Shown here one piece after another: positions 1 to 6,856 of a stretch of 11,027 nucleotides of DNA. The number at the start of each line of letters is the position of its first letter. The first letter of the stretch is position 1. Where the stretch lies: contig SYAB01000049.1 of the NCBI GenBank assembly GCA_005787665.1, forward strand, positions 1-11,027, given 5' to 3'. The DNA is from Actinomycetota bacterium (GTDB taxonomy: Bacteria; Actinomycetota; Actinomycetes; Mycobacteriales; Mycobacteriaceae). The position numbers were made by a program, and so were the translations under genes. The notes below the pieces were generated by a model. That model was given only the letters and a program-made list of their open reading frames with translations. It was not told the origin of the DNA and searched no databases.

Positions 1-1061
1 CGTCCGCACCGGACTGGACGGCCCGTCGAGGGGTCGGGGGTCTCGTGTAGAAGTGCCGATTGGATGCCTGCCCGCAGCAGCACCATGATCAGTGCCGTGA
101 AAACGACATTCGCGCTCATTTCCCACGGCCTGGGCAACTCGGCGGTGTCCACGATGTACACCGCCAGATAGACCCCGATGCAGGCCCCGGCGTAGACCCA
201 CAGCACCGCACGGGGATGCCGAGGTGTGTTCTCGCCGCGGGCAACGGGTCGAAACCACAGCGCGATGCCGACCATGCCGCCTGCCGCCGCCGCGGTCAGC
301 GGATCGACCAGGCCGTAGAGGAATGCCTCCTCGAGTAGGCGCCAGGGACCGAAGGTGTCGAGCAGCCCCACGGTGAACTGCGGTGCCAGCCAGGCCATGG
401 TCCCGGCGGCGCTGTAGAACAGCGCGCCGAGTGCGCCGATGAGGAAGCCGTCCAGCGACTCCCGCGCGGGAAGGCGCATCACCCGCACCACCACCGCGGG
501 CAGCACCATCAGGAACGCACCGACCATGGTGGTCGCCAGTCCAATACCGAGGGTATGCAACAGTTGGGACCCGGCGCCCAGGGGAACCCCGTAGGCGCCC
601 GCGACGAGATTGCCGGTCCAGAGCCACCACGCTGCGCCGAAACCGGCGCCCAGGGTCGACGAGATCGCCAGAGCGGGCGCGGAGATGTCCCGGAACGCAC
701 CGGATCGCCACACGTAGAGCAGAAAAAGCAACGGCAGTCCCAGCGAGATGACCGTGATCAGCGGTCCCAGCAGTCGCAGCAGGGAGAACGTCACCAGCAT
801 GGCCAGCACGAGAAGGAGTCCGAGCCGGAACGGCCCGCGGTACCGGTCGCTGAGGTGCGGGAACATCGTGCTGGTGACCAGCGGCCAGCCGACCCGCTGA
901 CGCGGGGCCACGGCGAAGGTCGCCGGACGCAACACCTGCCGAAGGCTCCGGGGTCGGGCGGCGGCGTCGGCGCCGCAGTCGCCGCAGAACTCGCCCGACG
1001 GCACCGTCGCGTGGCAGACCCGGCATTGACGGGTCATCGCGGTGTCGGTGTGCTCAGACAT
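1..1061 (-). CDS. Polytopic membrane protein with N-terminal zinc ribbon (partial)
   Basis: This frame is open from ATG at 1061 to the window edge, giving 353 residues with the C-terminus missing. Residues 13-29 form a zinc ribbon with two CxxC pairs (C13/C16 and C26/C29), followed by a basic linker. About seven or eight hydrophobic segments follow, roughly at 78-97, 100-117, 130-150, 170-192, 203-224, 245-270, 286-305 and 315-331. I do not recognise a characterised function. The LDGFLIGALGALF stretch (203-215) and the paired glutamates E244/E245 in a hydrophobic helix recall the PrsW/CPBP-type intramembrane protease fold. However, the canonical EExxK is not present in the expected order, so any protease role is speculative. 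There is no Shine-Dalgarno sequence before the ATG. A TAACTT -10-like element (1076-1071) nine bases upstream suggests a near-leaderless transcript. The gene is certain; the function is unknown. Confidence 0.85.
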   Translation of the reverse strand, partial: MSEHTDTAMTRQCRVCHATVPSGEFCGDCGADAAARPRSLRQVLRPATFAVAPRQRVGWPLVTSTMFPHLSDRYRGPFRLGLLLVLAMLVTFSLLRLLGPLITVISLGLPLLFLLYVWRSGAFRDISAPALAISSTLGAGFGAAWWLWTGNLVAGAYGVPLGAGSQLLHTLGIGLATTMVGAFLMVLPAVVVRVMRLPARESLDGFLIGALGALFYSAAGTMAWLAPQFTVGLLDTFGPWRLLEEAFLYGLVDPLTAAAAGGMVGIALWFRPVARGENTPRHPRAVLWVYAGACIGVYLAVYIVDTAELPRPWEMSANVVFTALIMVLLRAGIQSALLHETPDPSTGRPVRCG

Positions 1062-1062
1062 G

Positions 1063-1082
1063 GTGGGCCCAAGTTAGCCCAC
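1063..1082 (-). other. Perfect 6-bp hairpin just before the membrane-protein start
   Basis: GTGGGC and GCCCAC form a perfect 6-bp inverted repeat with an 8-base loop, ending one base before the ATG at 1061. It lies 3' of the tRNA-Arg gene. It could therefore end or process the tRNA transcript (there is no U-run), or fold over the start region of the membrane-protein mRNA. The loop contains the TAACTT element that could be a -10 box, in which case the hairpin would not be fully transcribed with the gene. The structure is seen directly; the role is inferred. Confidence 0.35.
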
Positions 1083-1115
1083 ATCGGTGCTGTCGCGGGT
1101 GATGCGCCTCTGACG

Positions 1116-1188
1116 TGCCCCCGGCATGATTCGAACATGCGACACCGGCTTTAGGAGAGCCGTGCTCTATCCCCTGAGCTACGAGGGC
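1116..1188 (-). tRNA. tRNA-Arg (anticodon CCT)
   Basis: A complete 73-nt cloverleaf can be folded by hand. The acceptor stem is GCCCTCG against CGGGGGC with one G-T wobble and discriminator A. The D-stem is GCTC/GAGC, the anticodon stem CGGCT/AGCCG with loop CTCCTAA, the variable loop five bases, and the T-stem GCATG/CATGC with loop TTCGAAT. The anticodon CCT (window bases 1153-1155) reads AGG arginine codons, which are rare in high-GC genomes. No 3' CCA is encoded, so it must be added by the CCA-adding enzyme. Although tRNA genes are common integration sites, I see no integrase or duplicated tRNA 3' end in the window. Confidence 0.97.
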
Positions 1189-1199
1189 GGACCGCAGGC

Positions 1200-1205
1200 A
1201 GCTTA
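1200..1205 (-). promoter_or_regulatory. Candidate -10 box for tRNA-Arg
   Basis: TAAGCT fits the TANNNT SigA -10 pattern and lies 11 bases upstream of the first tRNA base, leaving room for a short 5' leader that RNase P would remove. No convincing TTGACA-like -35 is visible; the region 16-18 bases upstream reads CGCTGA-like and falls in the end of the LLM gene. The tRNA may also be served by read-through from the sigK operon. Confidence 0.3.
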
Positions 1206-1221
1206 CCCCCCGGCCGAATGC

Positions 1222-2043
1222 TCAGCGCAGCGCAGCGACCACGTCCGCGAAGTACCTGCCGTGATAATCCTGCACGGTGAAGTAGGTGAGCCCGTAGCGC
1301 TCGCGCTGCGCGGTCAGCCTGTCGGCGATCTGCTGTGGTGATCCGCTCAGGACGCTGGGGAGCGCGAGCAACTGTTCGTCGGTGGCGTTCGGCGCGTAGG
1401 CCCGGGTGAGGGTGAGGTCCGGCAGTCCGGAGGATTCGGTGGGTACGGCGGTGATCGCCATGTTCAGTTCGATAGCGTCGAATCGCTCCCCGGCAGCCGA
1501 TCGCAGGAACGTGATCCGTTCCGCCAGTGGGTCATCGGCGCCGGGTTCGGGGACGCCGCCGCTGAGGCCGACGATATCGGCATGCTGGGCGGCGATCGTG
1601 AGTACCCGGTCGCCGTTGCCGGCGATCAGCAGCGGGATTTCCGGTGCGACGTGCCGTAGGTGTTGCACGGTATGTCGCAAGTGTGAAACACGTTCGGCGG
1701 CAGTCGGATAGGGAATCTCAGCGGCCTCGAACTCCTCGCGGACGTAGCCCGTTCCCAGTCCCAGTTCCAGTCGTCCGCCGGAGATCAGATCGGTGTCGAG
1801 TGCGTCGCGGGCCAGCAGTGCCGGCTTGTAGAAGGCGGCGTTGAGGACGTAGGTGCCGACCCGGATGTCAGCGGCCGCGCCGGCGGCAGCCACCATCGCC
1901 GGGAATGGCGCGGGCGCTCCGAGGTGGTCGGGGAAGTGCACCACGTCATAGCCGAGGTCGCTGAACCGCCGCACCCTGTCGCGCAGTCGGTCCGCCGAGG
2001 AGATCGATCGCAGCCCGATGCCGAACCGGAAATCCCTGACCAC
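1222..2043 (-). CDS. LLM-class F420-dependent oxidoreductase
   Basis: This encodes a 273-residue luciferase-like TIM-barrel protein. Such mycobacterial enzymes usually use reduced F420 to reduce or oxidise small organic substrates; the substrate here is unknown. The N-terminus FRFGIG (5-10), FPDHLG (37-42) and the GRLELGLGTGY strand (90-100), followed by a ReE-F-aaGIPYP-like segment, are typical of the family. It resembles the MSMEG_2516-type subfamily, judged from memory. I chose GTG at 2043 because the protein begins there with the family's usual FRFG strand. The same frame stays open to 2496, but that part lies inside rskA and is out-of-frame sequence. It starts 11 bp after the rskA stop with a weak ribosome site, so it is probably translated from the sigK operon mRNA. 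This makes it a candidate SigK-regulated redox enzyme. Confidence 0.9.
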   Translation of the reverse strand: MVRDFRFGIGLRSISSADRLRDRVRRFSDLGYDVVHFPDHLGAPAPFPAMVAAAGAAADIRVGTYVLNAAFYKPALLARDALDTDLISGGRLELGLGTGYVREEFEAAEIPYPTAAERVSHLRHTVQHLRHVAPEIPLLIAGNGDRVLTIAAQHADIVGLSGGVPEPGADDPLAERITFLRSAAGERFDAIELNMAITAVPTESSGLPDLTLTRAYAPNATDEQLLALPSVLSGSPQQIADRLTAQRERYGLTYFTVQDYHGRYFADVVAALR

Positions 2044-2054
2044 CGGGCCGGAAC

Positions 2055-2789
2055 TCAGACCAGCGGTAGTTCGGCGATGAGAGCGCCGGTGGGCCGGGTC
2101 GACCCCGTCCCTTGCTCGACCGTGAAGGCCAGCTTCGTCGAATCGCCGAGGTTGTCGAGCACCGCCGTGGTCGAGGGCGCCACCGCTTCGGCGTCCATCG
2201 TCCCCGCGGAGGTCGCACCCGAGGGTCTCACCAGCCACATCTGGTAGACCGTGCCGGGAGCGGGTGGCGGAACGTCGTTCATCACCAGCACGCCGGCGTT
2301 GCGGTCCCGGGAGAACACCACGGTGGCGGTGCCGCCCGCCGGGATGGCGCCGGACACGGTGTGGACGTCGGGTGCGGTGAACACCTGCTGGGCGGTGGAC
2401 TGTTGCTGGGGTGCCGGACGCAACGTGATTCCGACGCCGACCGCGGCCAGGCCGACGGCGAGCACGGCCGCAGCCGACAGCACGGCGTTGCGCCACCGGT
2501 GTGAGGGCCTCGCGGCGGGAAGGACCCGCACGTTGTCGGTGGCCACCGCCGCCAGGAGGCGACGGCGCAGATCGGCGGGTGGCTCCTGGGCATCGGCTGC
2601 CGACACCACCGCCATCGTCTCGCGCACCGCGCGCACCTCGTCGTAGAAGGCGTCGGCGACCGGAAGCCCCGCCTGGGCGAGCCTCGTCTCGATCTCGTCG
2701 CGCTCGGCGTCTGAGACCGCGTGCAACGCATAGGGAACCGCGAGTTCGAGCAGGTCCCCGCCCGGCGCGTCATCGTGTGGTCGAGTCAT
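2055..2789 (-). CDS. rskA: Anti-sigma-K factor RskA
   Basis: This encodes a 244-residue single-pass membrane anti-sigma factor. The cytoplasmic N-terminal domain (about 10-95, starting with the [17 protein letters not shown] segment) binds SigK. One hydrophobic helix spans about 101-123. The outer C-terminal domain (about 130-244), with the VYQMWLV stretch, is the anti-sigma-K extracytoplasmic domain. The cytoplasmic part lacks the HxxxCxxC zinc motif of ZAS anti-sigma factors, as expected for RskA. In the known system, stepwise membrane proteolysis (Rip1) frees SigK. ATG at 2789 is preceded by a good AGGGGG site (2800-2795, spacing 5). It follows the sigK stop by 10 bp, the standard sigma/anti-sigma arrangement. 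A frame extension to 2840 runs into sigK and is rejected. Confidence 0.93.
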   Translation of the reverse strand: MTRPHDDAPGGDLLELAVPYALHAVSDAERDEIETRLAQAGLPVADAFYDEVRAVRETMAVVSAADAQEPPADLRRRLLAAVATDNVRVLPAARPSHRWRNAVLSAAAVLAVGLAAVGVGITLRPAPQQQSTAQQVFTAPDVHTVSGAIPAGGTATVVFSRDRNAGVLVMNDVPPPAPGTVYQMWLVRPSGATSAGTMDAEAVAPSTTAVLDNLGDSTKLAFTVEQGTGSTRPTGALIAELPLV

Positions 2790-2799
2790 GGCTGCCCCC

Positions 2800-3417
2800 T
2801 CACCGCACGCCCAGGCAATTTCGCAGCCCCCGCAGCGCATCGCGCATCCGTGACTTGACCGTCGCCAGATTCGCCGTGAGGCGCTCGGAGACCTGCACGT
2901 AGGTCAAGCCCTGGTAGTAGGCGAGTTCGATGCACTCGCGCTGGGTATCGGTCAGCCCACTCAGGCATGCCGCGACCCGCCGGCGGTCCTCCCCACTGAT
3001 CACCGCGTCGGTCACGTCGTCGGTGTCCCGCTCCACGGTCGCCGCACCGTACTTCGAGTCGCGCTGGGACGCAGCCTGTTCGGACCGCACCCGGTCCACC
3101 GCCCGGCGATGGGCGAGGGTGAGCAACCAGGCCAGTGCGCTTCCGGACGCCGGGTCATAGCTCTCCGCGGTACGCCACACCTGCAGGTAGACATCCTGGG
3201 TGGTTTCCTCGCTGTATCCGCGGTCGCGCAGGACGCGGCAGACCATGCCGTACACACGGGATCGGGTGGCGTCGTACAACGCCGCGAACGCCTCGGAATC
3301 GTGGTGGGCAACCCTGCGCAGGAGTGCGTCGAGGTCGGCGGTGGTCACCGTCGCATGCCCGTCGTTATCGGTGCCATCGCTCCGAAGCGTAACCGGGCGG
3401 TCAAGCAGTTGAGTCAC
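2800..3417 (-). CDS. sigK: ECF sigma factor SigK
   Basis: This encodes an ECF sigma factor of 205 residues. Region 2 covers about 40-111, including [13 protein letters not shown] (70-82) and the [14 protein letters not shown] segment. Region 4 covers about 147-200, with the helix-turn-helix [10 protein letters not shown]...[12 protein letters not shown] at about 171-195. It matches my memory of M. tuberculosis SigK closely in regions 2 and 4, which is 187 residues. GTG at 3417 overlaps the TGA of the upstream DUF1365 gene by four bases (GTGA), arguing for translational coupling. A second GTG at 3348 would give a 182-residue protein beginning close to the M. tuberculosis start, so the extra N-terminal ~20 residues are less certain. 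The frame is open to 4254, but that part is an out-of-frame reading of the DUF1365 gene. Confidence 0.93.
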   Translation of the reverse strand: MTQLLDRPVTLRSDGTDNDGHATVTTADLDALLRRVAHHDSEAFAALYDATRSRVYGMVCRVLRDRGYSEETTQDVYLQVWRTAESYDPASGSALAWLLTLAHRRAVDRVRSEQAASQRDSKYGAATVERDTDDVTDAVISGEDRRRVAACLSGLTDTQRECIELAYYQGLTYVQVSERLTANLATVKSRMRDALRGLRNCLGVR

Positions 3418-4205
3418 GACGTCGCCCAGGAATGGGTCTTTGCCCCCCAGCGTCGCCCGGCACCGTGTGTGCTGCGCTGCGGCTGACGCGGCGCTTCGAC
3501 GGGCGTCGCCGGGATCCCGCGCAGCCGCAGTGCGGCGGACTGGAACCGGAGGCTGATCCGGGCGAGCTGGGGCGCCAGCGGGTGGGTGAGTTGGAGAAGC
3601 AGGACCCGTCCGGCCGACGCCCGCCGGCGGGCTCCGCGCCAAGTGGCCACCAGGGCGGCCTGGTTGTCGCGGTGCAGGGAGACGGTCAGGTCCAGAGTGT
3701 CGGCGGGACGCGGTATCCGCACCAGGAAATAGCCGTCGTCGGCGGCGAACGGGGCGTGGCGCAACGCGTCGGCGACGGCGGCCGGGCCCTCCTCGGCCGG
3801 TGGCAGCAGAAAAGCCCGCCGCCGCCCGGCGCTGTCCTGAGTCTCGGCGACCACGCAGCGCACCGCCCCCGAGGCGTCGTGGCACCAGAACAGACTCAGC
3901 GGGTTGAATGCCCGGCCCAGGACGCGAGGCATGAGCAGCGCGGTGACCCGGCCGCCCGGGATGAAGATGTCGTGGCGGGCCAGGAAGGCGTCGACCCGCT
4001 GCCGCAAGGTGTCGCCCGGGGAACCGTCGAAGTGGTCGGTGGCTTCGAAACGGGCGAACGGGCGCACCATCCAGGGAAGCCGGGGCAACTCGTCGATGTC
4101 GACGTACCAGCTGTAGCTGCGGTGCTCGGCGTAGTGGTGTACCGGCGATCGGTGCAGGTGGGTGACACGGGTCGGGTAGATCGCGGGCGTCTGTGCGGTT
4201 TCCAC
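3414..4205 (-). CDS. DUF1365 family protein (Rv0448c-like)
   Basis: This is a 263-residue DUF1365 protein of unknown biochemical function. Its relatives usually sit with a flavin amine oxidase and a cyclopropane-fatty-acid synthase-like gene and are suspected to act in lipid modification. Visible hallmarks are the N-terminal HLHRSPVHHYAEHRSYSWY segment (16-34), VDIDELPRLP, DIFIPGGRVTALLMPRVLG, FNPLSLFWCHD and the DLTVSLHRD stretch. The start is GTG at 4205: it is the first start in frame and lies only 7 bases after a SigK-type -10 element, so the mRNA may begin at the start codon. The last ~30 residues are basic and low in pattern and look like a divergent tail that only reaches to the sigK overlap. 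The usual partners (amine oxidase, UfaA1-like) are not adjacent. Confidence 0.88.
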   Translation of the reverse strand: METAQTPAIYPTRVTHLHRSPVHHYAEHRSYSWYVDIDELPRLPWMVRPFARFEATDHFDGSPGDTLRQRVDAFLARHDIFIPGGRVTALLMPRVLGRAFNPLSLFWCHDASGAVRCVVAETQDSAGRRRAFLLPPAEEGPAAVADALRHAPFAADDGYFLVRIPRPADTLDLTVSLHRDNQAALVATWRGARRRASAGRVLLLQLTHPLAPQLARISLRFQSAALRLRGIPATPVEAPRQPQRSTHGAGRRWGAKTHSWATS

Positions 4206-4212
4206 ACCGGCA

Positions 4213-4239
4213 ATTCGGAGCCGGCCGGGTTCCGGATGG
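4213..4239 (-). promoter_or_regulatory. SigK-dependent promoter of the DUF1365-sigK operon
   Basis: On the minus strand, CCATCC (4239-4234) and CCGAAT (4218-4213) are separated by 15 bases. Both hexamers equal the -35 and -10 elements I recall for mycobacterial SigK promoters (sigK locus, mpt70/mpt83). This implies autoregulation by SigK. The -10 box ends 7 bases before the GTG at 4205, so transcription would start at or within a base or two of the start codon. No Shine-Dalgarno sequence is present, in line with a leaderless message. Confidence 0.8.
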
Positions 4240-4281
4240 GTGTGTGACCGACATCTCTCATCGGCTCCCCGTCGGCCGGGC

Positions 4282-5484
4282 CTACCCGGTCAGGGTCAGG
4301 TAGATCAACGCGACGTTGAGGGCGGTGATCAAGGCGGCCACCGACCAGCCCAGTGTCGTGGTGAGCCGGGTGTTGACGTCGGCACCCATCAGGGCGCGGT
4401 CGCTGGTCAGCCGGATCAACGGAATGAGCGCGAACGGGATGCCGAAGGACAGCACCACCTGGGAGAGCACCAGTGCCCGGGTCGGGTCCACCCCGCTGGC
4501 GAGCACCAGCAGCGCGGGCACCAGGGTGACCAGCCGACGCACCAGCAGCGGAAAGGTCCTGCGCAGCAACCCCTGCATGATCATCGCCCCCGCGTAGGCG
4601 CCGACTGATGTCGAGGCCAGACCCGAGGCCAGCAGACCGATCGCGAAGAACAACGCCACGCCGGGCCCGAGGGTGTCGGCGACGGCCGCGTGTGCGCCCT
4701 CGATGGTGTCGGTGCCTTCCCGGCCGCGCAGGTTGGTCGCCGCCACCAGCAGCAGTGCCAGGTTCACCGTGCCGGCGACGAGCATCGCCAGGCCGACGTC
4801 CCAGCGGGTGGCGCGTAGCAGCACAGCACGTTGCGGGCCGGGCTCGGGGTGTCCGTGCCGGTCGCGGGCCAGTCCGGAATGGAGGTACACGGCATGGGGC
4901 ATCACCGTCGCCCCCAGCATGGCGGTGGCCAGCAGCACGCTCTGGACGCCGTCGAATCGGGGCACCAGGCCGCCGATCACATCACCCGGGGGCGGTGTGT
5001 TGACCACCAGGCTGGCCAGGAAGCCGACGGTGATGACCATCAGCAGACCGGTGATGACGCGTTCGAACACCCGTTGTCCGCGACGGTCCCCGATGGTCAG
5101 CAGCAACAGCGACACCACGCCGGTGATCACGCCGCCGAGAACAAGCGGTAGGCCGAAGAGCAGGTGCAGTGCGATCGCGCCGCCGATGATCTCGGCGACG
5201 TCGGTGGCGATGGCGACGAGTTCGGCTTGCACCCAGTAGCCGATCCGGCTCGCGGTGCCGGTCCTGTCCCGGACCGCCTCGGGCAGGGTTCGTCCGGTGA
5301 CCAGGCCCAGTTTCGCGCTCAGATACTGCACGAGGGCGGCCATCACGTTGGCCGCGACGATCACCCAGACCAGCAGGAAGCCGAATTGGGATCCGGCGCT
5401 GACGTTGGCGGCGATGTTGCCCGGATCGACATAGGCGATTGCCGCGACGAATGCCGGGCCCAGCAGCGACCAGCGAGGTCTCAA
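4282..5484 (-). CDS. mntH: Nramp divalent metal transporter MntH
   Basis: This encodes an inner-membrane, proton-coupled Mn2+/Fe2+ importer of the Nramp family. With the TTG start at 5484 it has 400 residues. The metal-site motifs DPGN (20-23, helix 1) and MPH (195-197, helix 6) are both intact, and the family stretch AYVDPGNIAANVSAGSQFG is present. The C-terminus ends IYLTLTG, nearly as I recall for M. tuberculosis Rv0924c. TTG at 5484 overlaps the TGA of the upstream secreted-protein gene by four bases (TTGA), which suggests coupled translation. The frame stays open to an ATG at 5652, but those residues are Arg/His/Pro-rich and lie on the secreted-protein gene, so I reject that start. No MntR box or riboswitch is evident immediately upstream. 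Mn2+ supply may support oxidative-stress defence and LigD, whose nuclease and polymerase use Mn2+. Confidence 0.93.
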   Translation of the reverse strand: MRPRWSLLGPAFVAAIAYVDPGNIAANVSAGSQFGFLLVWVIVAANVMAALVQYLSAKLGLVTGRTLPEAVRDRTGTASRIGYWVQAELVAIATDVAEIIGGAIALHLLFGLPLVLGGVITGVVSLLLLTIGDRRGQRVFERVITGLLMVITVGFLASLVVNTPPPGDVIGGLVPRFDGVQSVLLATAMLGATVMPHAVYLHSGLARDRHGHPEPGPQRAVLLRATRWDVGLAMLVAGTVNLALLLVAATNLRGREGTDTIEGAHAAVADTLGPGVALFFAIGLLASGLASTSVGAYAGAMIMQGLLRRTFPLLVRRLVTLVPALLVLASGVDPTRALVLSQVVLSFGIPFALIPLIRLTSDRALMGADVNTRLTTTLGWSVAALITALNVALIYLTLTG

Positions 5485-5753
5485 AAGCCGACCCAGATGC
5501 CGCCGCCGCCGAGGCCGAACACCGGGACGCCCAGCGTTCCGACTCCCCAGCCGGCGCCCGGGTCGGTGAATTCCGGGTTGGGTGAGGTGGTGATCGCGGT
5601 GTGCCCGGGACCGCGGGTGCACAGTCGGGTGCTGACGGCGATATCGGTGCACTCCGGCGGGGCCGCCATGGCCGGTGGCGCGAACGCCACGGCGAGGATC
5701 ACGGTGGCGGGTGCCGCGAGGGCCCTGAGCACGTTCTGGAACAGGGTCCCCAT
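5481..5753 (-). CDS. Small secreted protein, unknown function
   Basis: This is a 90-residue protein with a clear Sec signal peptide (hydrophobic core about 11-26, likely cleavage after AMA at 30). The mature peptide has about 60 residues, starts APPECTDIAVSTRLCT, contains two cysteines nine residues apart, and ends in a Gly-rich GLGGGGIWVGF tail. It has a strong AGGAGG ribosome site, follows the reductase stop by 16 bp, and shares four bases with mntH, so it is clearly a translated gene in the operon. I do not recognise a family with a known role. The two Cys could form one disulfide outside the membrane. A role next to a metal importer is possible but not shown. Confidence 0.8.
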   Translation of the reverse strand: MGTLFQNVLRALAAPATVILAVAFAPPAMAAPPECTDIAVSTRLCTRGPGHTAITTSPNPEFTDPGAGWGVGTLGVPVFGLGGGGIWVGF

Positions 5754-5758
5754 GACGT

Positions 5759-5764
5759 CCTCCT
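5759..5764 (-). promoter_or_regulatory. Strong ribosome binding site for the small secreted gene
   Basis: A full AGGAGG lies five bases before ATG 5753, the best Shine-Dalgarno in the window. It supports the start of the secreted protein. Because mntH has only a TTG overlapping its stop, this site probably also sets mntH translation by coupling. Confidence 0.8.
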
Positions 5765-5769
5765 AGCGG

Positions 5770-6846
5770 CTACGGAGCAGCGTACAGCCCCTTCCCGGTG
5801 ACCAGCGGCAGGTCCAGCGTCGTGCAGATGCCCGGCTCTGCGGCGATGACGGCGGGGATCGCGTTGACGATGCGCGTCGCGGTGGCGAGCACCCCGGCGT
5901 GGTTGTGGTCCCCGTTGCGGCTGGACAGGCACAGGTCCAGGGCGTAGCACGGCTCGCCGGTGATCTCGATGCGGTAGTTGCCGCCTTCCTGGGCGGGCTG
6001 GGGCCAGTCCGGGCAGAGGTCGTCGCGCAGTCGGGTGATGTGCTCGAGCACGACCGCCGGGGCCCCGTCGACCAGGCCGATCACCTCGAAGCGCAGCGCC
6101 GCGGCGGTGCCCTTGGCGATATGCCCGCAGGAGATGTCGAAGGCGTCGGGGGCCGGCTCGCGGACGTACATCTCCTCGAGCCCGTCCAGCTCGACCCCCA
6201 GTCCGGCCGCGAGTTGGCGCACCACCGAACCCCAGCCGATGCTCAGCACGCCGGGTTGCAGCAGCATGGGGATCTCGTCCATCGGCTTGCCGAAGCCCAT
6301 GACGTCGAACATCACCGTCGCGCTGTCGTAGGTCGCGTAGTTCACGATCTCCATGCAGCGCACCTGCTCGATGCTCTGGCAGGTGCCCATCAGTGCCAGC
6401 GGGACCAGATCGTTGGCGAAGCCGGGATCGATCCCGTTGACGTAGACGCTGGAGTTCCCCTCCCGAGCCGCGTCCTCGATGGGCTTGATCATCTCCTCGG
6501 GGATGACCTGCCAGGGCCATTGCAGGAAGACCGGGCCGCTGCCCACCACGTTCACCCCGGCAGCCAGGATCCTTCGGTAGTCCTCGAGGGCCTCCATCAA
6601 CCGGTTGTCGGCCATCGCGTTGTAGACCGCGCAGTCGGGGTTGGTGGCCAGCACCGCATCGAGGTCGGTGGTGGTGATGATCCCGGTCGGGGTGTCGAGG
6701 CCCACCAGTTCGGCGGCGTCCTTGCCCGCCTTGGCCTCCGAGGACACCCACACCGCGGTGAGTTCGTAGCCGGGGTTGGCGATCACGGACCGCAGCGCGT
6801 GGGCGCCGACGTTTCCGGTGCCGATCTGGGCGACGCGAATGGGCAT
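5770..6846 (-). CDS. DapB-like NAD(P)-binding reductase (Rv0926c-like)
   Basis: This is a 358-residue protein with an N-terminal Rossmann fold: MPIRVAQIGTGNVG with GxGxxG at 9-14. A catalytic/C-terminal domain like that of 2,4-diaminopentanoate or amine dehydrogenases follows (segments VNGIDPGFANDLVPLAL and MEIVNYATYDSATVMFDVMGFG). Such proteins are often labelled dihydrodipicolinate reductase, but they are not true DapB, which is about 245 residues and acts in lysine synthesis. The likely role is NAD(P)H-dependent oxidoreduction of an unknown substrate. ATG at 6846 has an AGGAG site (6858-6854) that overlaps the stop codon of the upstream SDR gene, with a 10-bp gap. The pair is therefore translationally linked, as in M. 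tuberculosis Rv0927c-Rv0926c (from memory). Confidence 0.88.
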   Translation of the reverse strand: MPIRVAQIGTGNVGAHALRSVIANPGYELTAVWVSSEAKAGKDAAELVGLDTPTGIITTTDLDAVLATNPDCAVYNAMADNRLMEALEDYRRILAAGVNVVGSGPVFLQWPWQVIPEEMIKPIEDAAREGNSSVYVNGIDPGFANDLVPLALMGTCQSIEQVRCMEIVNYATYDSATVMFDVMGFGKPMDEIPMLLQPGVLSIGWGSVVRQLAAGLGVELDGLEEMYVREPAPDAFDISCGHIAKGTAAALRFEVIGLVDGAPAVVLEHITRLRDDLCPDWPQPAQEGGNYRIEITGEPCYALDLCLSSRNGDHNHAGVLATATRIVNAIPAVIAAEPGICTTLDLPLVTGKGLYAAP

Positions 6847-6856
6847 GCGGTTTCTC

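Noticed and set aside
555..1154. Plus-strand open frame of 199 codons over the membrane-protein gene
   Set aside because: Gln/Arg/Gly-rich with no domain; the opposite strand gives a coherent zinc ribbon plus transmembrane protein.
1116..1188. tRNA-Arg as an integration site for a mobile element
   Set aside because: No integrase, no repeat of the tRNA 3' end, and flanking genes look like core mycobacterial genes with normal composition.
2044..2496. N-terminal extension of the LLM gene
   Set aside because: It overlaps rskA in another frame and gives Arg-rich sequence; the family start FRFGIG appears right after GTG 2043.
3432..4247. Plus-strand open frame of 271 codons over the DUF1365 gene
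   Set aside because: Antisense shadow; the minus strand has the recognisable DUF1365 motifs and a SigK promoter.
3418..4254. N-terminal extension of sigK of 279 codons
   Set aside because: It lies wholly on the DUF1365 gene in a different frame and is Arg/Pro-rich; SigK homologues are about 190 residues.
4276..4289. CCGGG/CCCGG hairpin as an mntH terminator
   Set aside because: Only five pairs with a 4-base loop spanning the mntH stop codon, and no T-run; such small GC stems are common in this sequence.
5485..5652. ATG-started longer mntH
   Set aside because: The added 56 residues are Arg/His/Pro-rich and lie on the small secreted gene, which has a signal peptide and a strong ribosome site.
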